Shown: piece by piece, positions 45,111 to 52,966 of the stretch
How the letters are laid out: each line of letters opens with the position of its first letter
How positions within the stretch are numbered: position 1 is the stretch's first letter
Source: Clostridium sp. CAG:433
GTDB lineage: Bacteria; Bacillota_I; Bacilli_A; RF39; UBA660
Reading direction: 5' to 3'
DNA length: 64,000 nt
Assembly (NCBI GenBank): GCA_000433675.1
Contig: FR893564.1
Location: forward strand, 1 to 64,000
Translations under genes and position numbers: made by a program
The notes under the pieces: generated by a model
What the model was told of the DNA's origin: nothing
Seen by the model: only the letters and a program-made list of their open reading frames with translations
Databases searched by the model: none

Positions 45111-45731
45111 ATGATGCTAAAAGATATAAATATTTTTATTGGTGGTTCTATAAATGCAAATATGAGTGATTGTTATACATCTTTTGCAAATGAATTAGGT
45201 GATTTAATAAATAATAGAGATTATAAAATAATTTTTGATGGTTGTAGTGGTTTACCATCTATAGTGTTTAAAAAAATAAATGAATTTGATAGAGCAACTG
45301 TATGTTATACAGAACATTATATGGCACATTATTCTAATTGGAATGAATATCAACATGTAATATATCGATCTTTACAAATGAAAAATCAATCTGAAATGAC
45401 AGATACAATTATAGAATTGTCTGATGCATTTATTTTTATGAAAGGTCAATTAGGCACATTGGAAGAATTGTTTAGAACAATTAATGGTAAGAAAAATAAT
45501 GAACATGATAGCCCTATTGTTATAGTTAATATAAATCATGAATGGGATGATCTTATTAATATACTTGATATGTGTGGTGCAAATGATCTTTATTATGTTT
45601 CCGATAATCCTATTGATTGTTTAAATTATATCGAAAAACAATTATATAGTGAATCATCTACTTTTTATAAACACTATGTATTTAATGGTTATGCAGAGCG
45701 ATGTAAACCTATAATATTAACATATAAATAA
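45111..45731 (+). CDS. SLOG/LOG-like Rossmann-fold nucleotide-binding protein
   Basis: 206 residues. The first strand and loop INIFIGGSINANMSD, the next FDGCSG, and FIFMKGQLGTLEELF follow the plan of LOG/SLOG proteins. In LOG enzymes the last motif is PGGxGTxxE; here it is KGQLGTLEE, keeping GTxxE but losing PGG. SLOG domains bind nucleotides or NAD-like ligands and occur in several bacterial defence systems, but this one stands alone with its own promoter. Either ATG (45111 or 45114) could start it. The gene is bracketed by direct repeats of the pheT 3' end. Confidence 0.7.
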   Translation: MMLKDINIFIGGSINANMSDCYTSFANELGDLINNRDYKIIFDGCSGLPSIVFKKINEFDRATVCYTEHYMAHYSNWNEYQHVIYRSLQMKNQSEMTDTIIELSDAFIFMKGQLGTLEELFRTINGKKNNEHDSPIVIVNINHEWDDLINILDMCGANDLYYVSDNPIDCLNYIEKQLYSESSTFYKHYVFNGYAERCKPIILTYK

Positions 45732-45733
45732 GT

Positions 45734-45832
45734 AATGTATTTAATAAAATAATAGATGACATAACTAGTAAAATGGATGCTAAACTTAGAAATATGTAAA
45801 AGTGCAAAATAAATTTGTACTTTTTTTAGTTG
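45734..45832 (+). repeat. Direct repeat, copy 2: pheT 3' remnant plus terminator
   Basis: Encodes NVFNKIIDDITSKMDAKLRNM and a stop, differing from real PheT only by V to I, and then repeats the terminator (45797-45829). There is no start codon, so it is not expressed as a gene; the hairpin likely ends the SLOG transcript. Confidence 0.9.
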
Positions 45833-45889
45833 TTATAATTATTCAATTTTTTATTTTTTTCGTATTATATAATCGAAAGGAGCGAAATT

Positions 45890-46660
45890 ATGGATAATTG
45901 TGAAGAACAAAGAATATTAGATATGATAAATAAAAATAAGAAGTGTTGTAGACCATGTTTTGGTCCAACAGGTCCAACAGGAGCAACAGGTCCCGCAGGA
46001 GGTCCAACGGGTCCAACAGGTCCAACAGGTCCACAAGGAATACAAGGAGTACAAGGTCCAACAGGACCAACAGGCCCACAGGGAATACAAGGACTACAGG
46101 GTACTCAAGGACTTCAAGGAGTACAAGGCCCAACAGGACCAACAGGTCCACAGGGAATACAAGGACTACAAGGTACTCAAGGACTTCAAGGAGAACAAGG
46201 TCCAACAGGTCCAACAGGTCCCGCAGGAGCAACAGTTTCACCAACTAATACTTATGGAAGAAAATATGATACTACAGAAAATACAATCACTTTAACACAA
46301 AATGTTGCGGCAGATGTACCACTTGGAAGTAATGGACCAGCAAATGGAATAACTTTAGATACACAAAATAAATTAACGATACCAGAAAATGGCGTTTATC
46401 AAGTTGATTATTATTTTTATGGTAGTCCAAGTACTAATACAGATGTTACAGTAAGACTTAATCAAAATACAACACCTATTAGTAATACATCAATTACAAA
46501 AAGTTTAACAGCAAATGTAGATACAGAATTTTCTGGAAGTACTATAAATTCATTTAATGCAAATGATCAAATTGGTTTATCAATAGAAGCAACAGATGCA
46601 GCAACTATATCACCAGGATCAGATACTAGTGCTTATATTAATATTGTAGGAATAGCTTAA
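45890..46660 (+). CDS. Collagen-like protein, exosporium (BclA) type
   Basis: 256 residues. An N-terminal segment of 25 residues (DNCEEQRILDMINKNKKCCR) leads into some 30 Gly-x-y triplets, mostly GPT and GxQ (about 24-118). A C-terminal beta-rich C1q/TNF-like domain follows (about 120-256: AAGVY-type strand YQVDYYFY, ending INIVGIA). This is the layout of BclA-like spore-surface fibres. No signal peptide, consistent with assembly from the mother cell. The neighbouring glycosyltransferase and SspI gene support a spore role. AAAGGAG precedes the ATG; the terminator follows. Confidence 0.85.
   Translation: MDNCEEQRILDMINKNKKCCRPCFGPTGPTGATGPAGGPTGPTGPTGPQGIQGVQGPTGPTGPQGIQGLQGTQGLQGVQGPTGPTGPQGIQGLQGTQGLQGEQGPTGPTGPAGATVSPTNTYGRKYDTTENTITLTQNVAADVPLGSNGPANGITLDTQNKLTIPENGVYQVDYYFYGSPSTNTDVTVRLNQNTTPISNTSITKSLTANVDTEFSGSTINSFNANDQIGLSIEATDAATISPGSDTSAYINIVGIA
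45957..46232 (+). repeat. Gly-x-y coding repeat array
   Basis: Tandem GG(T/A)CCAACA 9-bp-based units encoding GPT, with larger repeated blocks GPQGIQGLQGTQGLQG seen twice; local G+C is far above the rest of the window. Confidence 0.85.
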
Positions 46661-46666
46661 ATATAA

Positions 46667-46695
46667 AGACTCCTCAATTTTGGGGAGTTTTTACA
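46667..46695 (+). terminator. Terminator after the first collagen-like gene
   Basis: GACTCC...GGAGT stem with T5. Confidence 0.8.
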
Positions 46696-46696
46696 T

Positions 46697-46723
46697 ACAA
46701 AAATTTACATCTTTCATAAAATA
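46697..46723 (+). promoter_or_regulatory. Possible sigma-K-type promoter
   Basis: AC (46697-46698), 16-bp spacer, CATAAAATA (46715-46723), fitting the late mother-cell pattern AC-N16-CATAnnnTA. The motif is short, so this rests partly on the gene it precedes. Confidence 0.4.
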
Positions 46724-46741
46724 TATTAAAGGAGTGAAAAA

Positions 46742-47503
46742 ATGAATAATTGTGAAGAACAAAGAATATTAGACATGATTAATAAAAATAAAAAATGTTG
46801 TAGAACATGTTTTGGTCCAACAGGCCCAAAAGGTGAACAAGGAGAAATTGGCCCTACAGGACCAACAGGTCCAATAGGATTATCAGAAACAATAGAAGTT
46901 GGAGAAACAAAAACTGGTGATCCAGGAAGTAAAGCAAGTGTTGTAGATAGGGGAGGACCTAATCACATTTTAGATTTTACAATACCAAGTGGTCTTTCAG
47001 GATTAAGTAAAATACAAAATGCATATATAATAAAATATAATGATGGAACAGTTGCAACTGGTATAAAAATAGAACCAGATGAAAGAATTCCATTAGATAG
47101 AATTGAACTTGATGTTGATAATTTAGTTAATCTAAATAGTGAAGATAATTTAATTAAATTTAATAAAATAGGATATTATAAAATTACTATTATGATAAAT
47201 GCATCTATAAAAACAACTCCAAATACTTTTAATCCAGATACAGATTTTGTATCATATGGATTTAGACAAACTAATACAGATAATATTTATGTTGGAGCTA
47301 GTAAATGGATTTATAATAATGAATATTCTAATGTAATATCTCAGGGAATAGTTGCGATAGATAGTACAGATAATGATTATGAAATTGTTAATATTGGTTC
47401 AAAAGAAATATATTTATTATCACCAGATTTAAATAACATAAAGTCAAATTCTTATTTTACAAATACACTTGTAAATATAGTAATTGAATATTTAGGAAAG
47501 TAG
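46742..47503 (+). CDS. Second collagen-like spore-surface protein
   Basis: 253 residues. The first ~27 residues are nearly identical to those of the preceding collagen-like protein (NNCEEQRILDMINKNKKCCRT), including the Cys-Cys pair. The Gly-x-y part is short (GPTGPKGEQGEIGPTGPTGPIG), then a bridging DPGSKASV...GPNHILDFTIPSG segment of the kind found in phage/surface fibres, then a TNF-like C-terminal domain. It is followed after 8 nt by the glycosyltransferase gene, which suggests that it is glycosylated. Confidence 0.8.
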   Translation: MNNCEEQRILDMINKNKKCCRTCFGPTGPKGEQGEIGPTGPTGPIGLSETIEVGETKTGDPGSKASVVDRGGPNHILDFTIPSGLSGLSKIQNAYIIKYNDGTVATGIKIEPDERIPLDRIELDVDNLVNLNSEDNLIKFNKIGYYKITIMINASIKTTPNTFNPDTDFVSYGFRQTNTDNIYVGASKWIYNNEYSNVISQGIVAIDSTDNDYEIVNIGSKEIYLLSPDLNNIKSNSYFTNTLVNIVIEYLGK

Positions 47504-47511
47504 GCAAATAT

Positions 47512-48609
47512 ATGAAAAAATATAAGGTTTGTGTATATGCAATATGTAAAAATGAAGAAAAATTTGTTGATAGATGGTTTAATTCTATGAAAGAAGCAGA
47601 TGAAATATATGTACTTGATACAGGATCTACTGATAATTCTATAAAATTATTAAAAGAAAAAGGAGTACATGTAAAACAAAAGAAAATAAATCCATGGAGA
47701 TTTGATGTAGCAAGAAATATTTCTTTAGATATGGTTCCAAATGATGCTGATATATGTGTTTGTACTGATTTAGATGAAGTATTTTTAAAAGGATGGAGAG
47801 AAAAATTAGAAAGTGTTTGGAGAAAGGATGCAAATAGATGTAGATATACATATAACTGGAGTTTAGATGAAAATGATAATCCTAAAGTATCATTTATATA
47901 TGAAAAGATTCATAGCAGAAATAATTATAAATGGATTCATCCAGTTCATGAAGTATTAGAGTATGAAAAAGAAAATGAAAATGTTGTAATTAATGAAGAT
48001 ATTATTTTAAATCATTATCCAGATAATACTAAATCAAGAAGTTCATATCTTCCACTTTTAGAGTTATCAGTAAAAGAAAATCCAGAAAATGATAGAAATA
48101 TGCATTATTTAGGTAGAGAATATATGTATTATGGAAAATGGAATGAAGCAATAGATACACTTATTAAACACTTAAATTTAAAAAGTGCAACTTGGAAAGA
48201 TGAAAGATGTGCATCTATGAGATTTATTGCCAGATGCTACGAAAATTTAAATAGATATGATGAAGCAAAAATGTGGCTTGAAAAGGCAATAAATGAAGCA
48301 CCATACTTAAGAGATCCATATGTTGAAATGGCACTTTTAGAATATTCTTTAGGTAATTATGATGAAGTAATAAGTAACTGCCAAAAGGCACTAACAATTA
48401 GTGGTCATGAGAAAACATATATAAATGAAGTATTTAGTTATGATCATACTATAAATGATTTATTATCAGTTTCATATTATTATAAAGGTGATTTATCTTT
48501 AGCTCTTGAAAATATAAATAAAGCAATTAGTTTGTCACCTAATAATGAAAGATTAAAAGAAAATAAAAAAATAATAGAGGACAAAATAAAAAATACTAAT
48601 TTAGATTAG
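47512..48609 (+). CDS. Family 2 glycosyltransferase with C-terminal TPR repeats
   Basis: 365 residues. N-terminal SunS/WaaE-like GT2 domain: VYAICKNEEKFVDRWFNS, VLDTGSTDNS, and the DLDE metal-binding motif (~86-90). The C-terminal ~170 residues form TPR units (YYGKWNEAIDTLIKHL, YDEAKMWLEKAINEAPY, GNYDEVISNCQKAL, GDLSLALENINKAISLSP). This GT-TPR arrangement is common in protein glycosyltransferases; the partner is most likely the collagen-like protein encoded immediately upstream. Its 3' end overlaps the convergent sspI by 14 nt. Confidence 0.85.
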   Translation: MKKYKVCVYAICKNEEKFVDRWFNSMKEADEIYVLDTGSTDNSIKLLKEKGVHVKQKKINPWRFDVARNISLDMVPNDADICVCTDLDEVFLKGWREKLESVWRKDANRCRYTYNWSLDENDNPKVSFIYEKIHSRNNYKWIHPVHEVLEYEKENENVVINEDIILNHYPDNTKSRSSYLPLLELSVKENPENDRNMHYLGREYMYYGKWNEAIDTLIKHLNLKSATWKDERCASMRFIARCYENLNRYDEAKMWLEKAINEAPYLRDPYVEMALLEYSLGNYDEVISNCQKALTISGHEKTYINEVFSYDHTINDLLSVSYYYKGDLSLALENINKAISLSPNNERLKENKKIIEDKIKNTNLD

Positions 48610-48796
48610 ATTTAATCTTTTCTAGAATAGTATTTTTTTCTTCTTTATTTGAATTTTCCCAAACAAGCATAAAGAATATTCCAAGACCAGGAAGAGTATC
48701 CTCGTTATATTCATTTACACTGTCATCAATAGCTTTTTCTATAGTTTCTAAATTATCATCTTTAAAGTTTTGAATAATATAATCTTTTATATTCAT
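48596..48796 (-). CDS. sspI: Small acid-soluble spore protein I
   Basis: 66 residues. The sequence matches the SspI family: an N-terminal MNIKDYIIQNFK...IEKAIDDSV stretch, then the hallmark LPGLG(I)FF...W and a Lys/Glu-rich C-terminal helix. SspI is a minor spore-core protein made in the forespore. Start at ATG 48796, preceded by GAAAGGAATG; a longer in-frame start is possible but lies upstream of the promoter. The promoter fits sigma-G. The gene converges with and overlaps the glycosyltransferase on the other strand. Confidence 0.88.
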   Translation of the reverse strand: MNIKDYIIQNFKDDNLETIEKAIDDSVNEYNEDTLPGLGIFFMLVWENSNKEEKNTILEKIKSNLN

Positions 48797-48816
48797 AAAA
48801 TCATTCCTTTCAAAAC

Positions 48817-48846
48817 TATTATGAACAAAAAAAGTAATTATATTCA
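48817..48846 (-). promoter_or_regulatory. Sigma-G-type promoter of sspI
   Basis: On the minus strand, TGAATA (48846-48841), 17-bp spacer, CATAATA (48823-48817), an excellent fit to the forespore sigma-G consensus. The -35 lies within the right arm of the terminator of the upstream gene. Confidence 0.85.
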
Positions 48847-48864
48847 TATTTTAAATATAATTAC
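48825..48864 (-). terminator. Terminator of the kinase-like gene
   Basis: 11-bp palindromic stem (48834-48844 with 48854-48864) followed on the minus strand by a T run. Confidence 0.8.
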
Positions 48865-49589
48865 ATTCTTTTTGTATGTATATCATCAATTAAATATCTT
48901 TTTTGATAAGAATCATTTAATGAATTCATTTCTCTTATTATACTTCTATTTACTTTTGTATCAAGATATTTTGGAAGTTCATTACTAATTAAATAATTAA
49001 CAACATATGGTTTATATATTCTTTCTAGAAGTTCAATTGTAAATAAATTTAATGTATAACTATCAATATTTTCTTGATTTTTACATTTTTCATTAAATCT
49101 ATCAATATTTTCACTTTTTTTATCAAAATCCATACCATCAATTTTACATTTATCTAAATTAAATAATAAAATATTATCTTTGCTATAATTAATTAAAATA
49201 TCATTTTTATCAAAATCTCCAATAAATACACCATTTTCATTTAATTTTTCAACTTTTTCTTTTAATCTTTTTAAAACAACAATTTTATCTTTTCTTTTGT
49301 CATATTCACTGATAGGTCTTACATATTCCATATCAAATGGCATAAAATAACCTACAATTTTACCATCGAAAATAGCATTACCGATATTTCCAATTTCATC
49401 ATTAATTGCTTTATTTTCACTCATTATTTCTATTTTTTTTCTTTTACTTTCTAATTTTTCTTCATTGTCAGTAGTAAATAGTTTTAATAATACCTCTTTA
49501 CCATTTAAATTGTATATATACATATTAGATTCTTCTTCAATTCTAAACGTCCTTAATATGTTCTTAGGTTCAATTTTAAAATTTTTCAT
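48861..49589 (-). CDS. Degenerate protein-kinase-like protein
   Basis: 242 residues. The plan recalls a kinase or aminoglycoside-kinase fold: a Lys in EVLLKLF, a hinge region MPFDMEYVRPI, and a catalytic-loop-like VFIGDFDKNDILI followed by LLFNLDKC. But the canonical HxD/HRD and DFG residues are not intact (GDFDKND; NLD), so it is probably a pseudokinase or another fold. GGGAGGA precedes the ATG. Faces away from polA and lies between it and sspI. Confidence 0.55.
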   Translation of the reverse strand: MKNFKIEPKNILRTFRIEEESNMYIYNLNGKEVLLKLFTTDNEEKLESKRKKIEIMSENKAINDEIGNIGNAIFDGKIVGYFMPFDMEYVRPISEYDKRKDKIVVLKRLKEKVEKLNENGVFIGDFDKNDILINYSKDNILLFNLDKCKIDGMDFDKKSENIDRFNEKCKNQENIDSYTLNLFTIELLERIYKPYVVNYLISNELPKYLDTKVNRSIIREMNSLNDSYQKRYLIDDIHTKRM

Positions 49590-49616
49590 TTGTATTCCTC
49601 CCTCAGTGCGTATAAT

Positions 49617-49644
49617 ATTATACTCAAAAATGAAAAAAAATCAA
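49617..49644 (-). promoter_or_regulatory. Promoter of the kinase-like gene
   Basis: Minus strand TTGATT (49644-49639), 16-bp spacer, TATAAT (49622-49617). Confidence 0.65.
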
Positions 49645-49681
49645 ATTTTTATGTTATACTTTTATATGTAGGTGATAAAAT

Positions 49682-52261
49682 TTGAAAAAAGTAATATTAG
49701 TAGACGGAAATAACTTACTTTTTAGAAGTTATTTTGCAACTGCATATACAGGAAATACTATGAGAAATAGTAAAGGTTTTCCAACAAATGGACTTTATGG
49801 TCTCGTTAATATGTTAAATAAAATAATAAGAGAAGAAAAGCCAGAATATATGCTTGTTGCATTTGATAAAGGAAAAACATTTAGACATGAAAAATATTTA
49901 GATTATAAAGGTGGAAGAAATGAAACTCCAGATGATTTAAAAAGACAATTTTCAGTCGCAAAAAAACTTGTTCCATTAATGGGAATAAAATGTTTTGAAA
50001 TAGACAATTATGAAGCAGATGACATTATTGGTACATATTCTAAAATGGCTCTTATAGATCCAGAATTTGAAACAACAATAGTAAGTAGTGATAAAGATTT
50101 ATTACAACTTATTAATGAAGAAACAGAAGTAAAATTATTAAAACAAAAAGATTATATAAGAATGAATGAAGAAACATTTATGGATACTTATGGGATAAAA
50201 CCAATAAGAATGATAGATTTAAAAGGACTTATGGGCGATGCATCTGATAATATACCTGGAGTTAAGGGAATAGGAGAAAAAACTGCTTTAAAATTACTTC
50301 AAGAATATGATAGCTTAGAAAATGTATATGATAATATTGATAATATAAAAGGCGCAACTAAACAAAAATTAATAGATGGAAAAGAATCCGCATTTATGAG
50401 TAAAGATATTGCGACAATTTATAATGAAGTACCTGTTACATATTCCTTAGAAGAATTAAAATATGATGGACCAGATGTTAATGGCTTAAGAGAAATGTAT
50501 AGTGATTTAGAGTTTTATAGTTTCCTAAAAGATTTTAAAGATGAAGAAAAAAAAGAAGAAAAATTAGAATATAAAATAATAGAAAATATTGATGATTTAA
50601 AATTAAAAGAAAAGGTTTCAGCATACTTAGAAATAAGTGAAACAAATTACCATAATGCAGATATTTATGGAATGAGTTTATATGATGGTGAAAATGCATT
50701 TTATGTACCATTTGATGTATTAAAAGAAAATAAAAACATATTAAATGGAAAAGAAATTTATACATATGATTTAAAAAAGATGATTGTTTCTCTTAATAAA
50801 TATGATATAGATATAAAAAATTGTACATTTGATGCGATGATTGCAGGATATATATTAAATTATAATGTTAAAGATGATATTGCATATCTAGCAAATACAT
50901 TTAACTGTGATATTACTCTTTTTGATAACTTTAAAAAAGAAAAAAATATGAGTACCGAAGCACTTGCTGATTTAACAGTAAAAAAAGCAAAATTTATTTA
51001 TGATATTAAAGATGAATTTATAAATAAAATGAAAGAAGAAGAACAACTAGAGCTTTTTAGTAATATTGAAATGAAACTATCTTCTGTACTTGCTTCTATG
51101 GAAATAGAAGGCGTTAGAGTAGACACTAAAGTACTTGATGAAATGGGAGAAAATATTAATAAAAAGTTAGATGAATTAACAAGTGAAATATATAATTATG
51201 CAGGAGAAGAATTTAATATTCAGTCTCCAAAACAATTAGGTGAAATATTATTTGAAAAACTTGAGATACCATATCCAAAAAAGAAAAAAACATCATATTC
51301 AACTGCTAGAGAAATACTAGATAAAATAGTAGATTATCATCCAATAGTTGAAAAAATAATAGAACATAGAACATTAAATAAAATATATACAACATATATT
51401 GTTGGAATAAAAAACTGTGTAAAAGAAGATGGTAAACTTCATACTATATATACACAAACTTTAACAAGGACAGGAAGATTATCATCAATTGAACCAAATC
51501 TTCAAAATATTCCAATTAGATATAAAGAAGGAAAGGAAATAAGAAAAGCATTTATTCCTGAAGAAAACTCTGTATTTTTATCAAGTGATTATTCACAAAT
51601 AGAACTTAGAATGTTCGCACATATGTCAGGAGAACAAAATTTAATAGATGCATTTAAACATCATTTAGATATACATACAAAAACTGCAATGGATATATAC
51701 CACGTTAGTAAAGATGAAGTAACTAAAAATATGAGAAGAGATGCTAAAGCAGTTAACTTTGGAATTATATATGGTATAAGTAGTTTTGGACTTGCGGAAG
51801 ATCTTGGTGTTGATATTAAAACAGCAAAAAAATTCTTAGATAATTATTTAGAAACATTCCCTGGAATAAAAAATTATATGGATAAAGTAATAAAAGATGC
51901 ATATGAAACAGGATATGTAAAAACAATAATGAATAGAAAAAGAAAAATAGATGAATTATATAATACAAATCATATGATTAAAGTTCAAGGTGAAAGAATG
52001 GCACTTAATACACCAGTTCAAGGATCAAGTGCTGATATTTTAAAAAAAGCAATGATTGATATATATAATGAATTTGATAGATTAAATTTAAAAAGTAAAA
52101 TGATACTTCAGGTACACGATGAACTTATTTTTAATGTAAAAAATGATGAACTTGAAAAAGTTAAAGAAATAGTTATAAATTTTATGGAAAATGCATATAA
52201 ATTAAATGTACCACTAGAAGTAGACGTTGAAATTGGTAAAAATTGGTACGATGCAAAATAG
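49682..52261 (+). CDS. polA: DNA polymerase I
   Basis: 859 residues starting at TTG 49682, 7 nt after TAGGTG. Domains: 5' nuclease (1-290; VDGNNLLFRS, EADDIIGTYS, LMGDASDNIPGVKGIGEKTA); a vestigial 3'-5' exonuclease (about 300-470) in which the DTETD motif is replaced by LEISETN, so no proofreading is expected; and the polymerase domain (TGRLSSIEPNLQNIP, SSDYSQIELR, KAVNFGIIYGIS, VHDELIFN). Acts in Okazaki-fragment processing and repair. Confidence 0.96.
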   Translation: MKKVILVDGNNLLFRSYFATAYTGNTMRNSKGFPTNGLYGLVNMLNKIIREEKPEYMLVAFDKGKTFRHEKYLDYKGGRNETPDDLKRQFSVAKKLVPLMGIKCFEIDNYEADDIIGTYSKMALIDPEFETTIVSSDKDLLQLINEETEVKLLKQKDYIRMNEETFMDTYGIKPIRMIDLKGLMGDASDNIPGVKGIGEKTALKLLQEYDSLENVYDNIDNIKGATKQKLIDGKESAFMSKDIATIYNEVPVTYSLEELKYDGPDVNGLREMYSDLEFYSFLKDFKDEEKKEEKLEYKIIENIDDLKLKEKVSAYLEISETNYHNADIYGMSLYDGENAFYVPFDVLKENKNILNGKEIYTYDLKKMIVSLNKYDIDIKNCTFDAMIAGYILNYNVKDDIAYLANTFNCDITLFDNFKKEKNMSTEALADLTVKKAKFIYDIKDEFINKMKEEEQLELFSNIEMKLSSVLASMEIEGVRVDTKVLDEMGENINKKLDELTSEIYNYAGEEFNIQSPKQLGEILFEKLEIPYPKKKKTSYSTAREILDKIVDYHPIVEKIIEHRTLNKIYTTYIVGIKNCVKEDGKLHTIYTQTLTRTGRLSSIEPNLQNIPIRYKEGKEIRKAFIPEENSVFLSSDYSQIELRMFAHMSGEQNLIDAFKHHLDIHTKTAMDIYHVSKDEVTKNMRRDAKAVNFGIIYGISSFGLAEDLGVDIKTAKKFLDNYLETFPGIKNYMDKVIKDAYETGYVKTIMNRKRKIDELYNTNHMIKVQGERMALNTPVQGSSADILKKAMIDIYNEFDRLNLKSKMILQVHDELIFNVKNDELEKVKEIVINFMENAYKLNVPLEVDVEIGKNWYDAK

Positions 52262-52265
52262 TGTA

Positions 52266-52315
52266 AAATATAAGTAAAAAATATAATTTTGGTCTTTTTA
52301 CTTATATTTTTTAAT
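52266..52315 (+). terminator. Terminator after polA
   Basis: AATATAAGTAAAAA / TTTTTACTTATATT stem with a T run. Confidence 0.75.
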
Positions 52316-52364
52316 GATATAATAAAATCATAAGAAGAATAATATGAAAAACCTTAGGCTTTAT

Positions 52365-52393
52365 TTGACAAATGTTTACAATTATGATATAAT
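52365..52393 (+). promoter_or_regulatory. Promoter of the 139-residue gene
   Basis: TTGACA (52365-52370), 17-bp spacer, TATAAT (52388-52393): near consensus. Confidence 0.85.
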
Positions 52394-52440
52394 TGCGCAT
52401 GCAAATCAAGGTAAAGTCATCCGTGATTAGGGGGTATAAT

Positions 52441-52860
52441 ATGAAAGGAAATTATATATTTGAATATTTTGATGAAATTAAATTTAAGAAGTGTGAACGT
52501 TCTTTAAAGAAGTACAATATGTTTGCGTTTAAAAAATTAATTTTTGAATTTTATCCTAAAATGAAAGAGGGAGAATTTTTAGGTGATATTGTATCTACTG
52601 ATGAAGAAAAAAATACAGTTTCATATGAACTTACACTTCCTGCGGATGAATTATTTACAAAGGTTCATGGTGAAATAGTACTTCATTATGATATATATAC
52701 AAATAAAAATATTATTTTGTTAAAATCAATTTCACCAGAAGAATTATTCTTAGAGGGACATGCTACAGAGTTAAATGCATATAAAGGCGTTATGATTAGT
52801 AAAGAAAATGCTGATAAAGATATGTTTAAAATTAATTTATTAGATTTATTAAATAAATAG
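52441..52860 (+). CDS. Hypothetical protein, 139 residues
   Basis: Starts at ATG 52441 with AGGGGG upstream; the longer frame from 52393 begins inside the promoter. Mixed alpha/beta, charged, no signal peptide or known motif (VSYELTLPADELFTK is the most regular segment). Expressed from a near-consensus promoter; terminator overlaps its stop. Confidence 0.6.
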   Translation: MKGNYIFEYFDEIKFKKCERSLKKYNMFAFKKLIFEFYPKMKEGEFLGDIVSTDEEKNTVSYELTLPADELFTKVHGEIVLHYDIYTNKNIILLKSISPEELFLEGHATELNAYKGVMISKENADKDMFKINLLDLLNK

Positions 52861-52880
52861 TCATTAGACTATTTTTTTTG
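52854..52880 (+). terminator. Terminator of the 139-residue gene
   Basis: AAATAGTC-ATTA-GACTATTT with T run. Confidence 0.85.
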
Positions 52881-52916
52881 TCTAAAAAAATACTTAAAAC
52901 AGGTATAAAAATTAAC

Positions 52917-52947
52917 TTGACAAAATGCTTCGGGGGGGGGGTATACT
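52917..52947 (+). promoter_or_regulatory. Promoter with G10 tract in the spacer (probable phase switch)
   Basis: TTGACA (52917-52922) and TATACT (52942-52947) are 19 bp apart, and the spacer ends with ten consecutive G (52932-52941). Loss of two G would give the ideal 17-bp spacing. Confidence 0.75.
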
Positions 52948-52966
52948 AACGAAAAGGAGGAGTAAA

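Noticed and set aside
45888..46295. Open frames in other phases and on the minus strand over the collagen-like repeat
   Set aside because: They are frame shadows of Gly-x-y codons (poly Ser-Asn-Arg, Gln-Val and Leu-Asp-Leu readings) without start signals.
52394..52440. Riboswitch in the leader of the 139-residue gene
   Set aside because: The leader is under 50 nt and lacks the conserved core of c-di-GMP, preQ1 or other small riboswitches.
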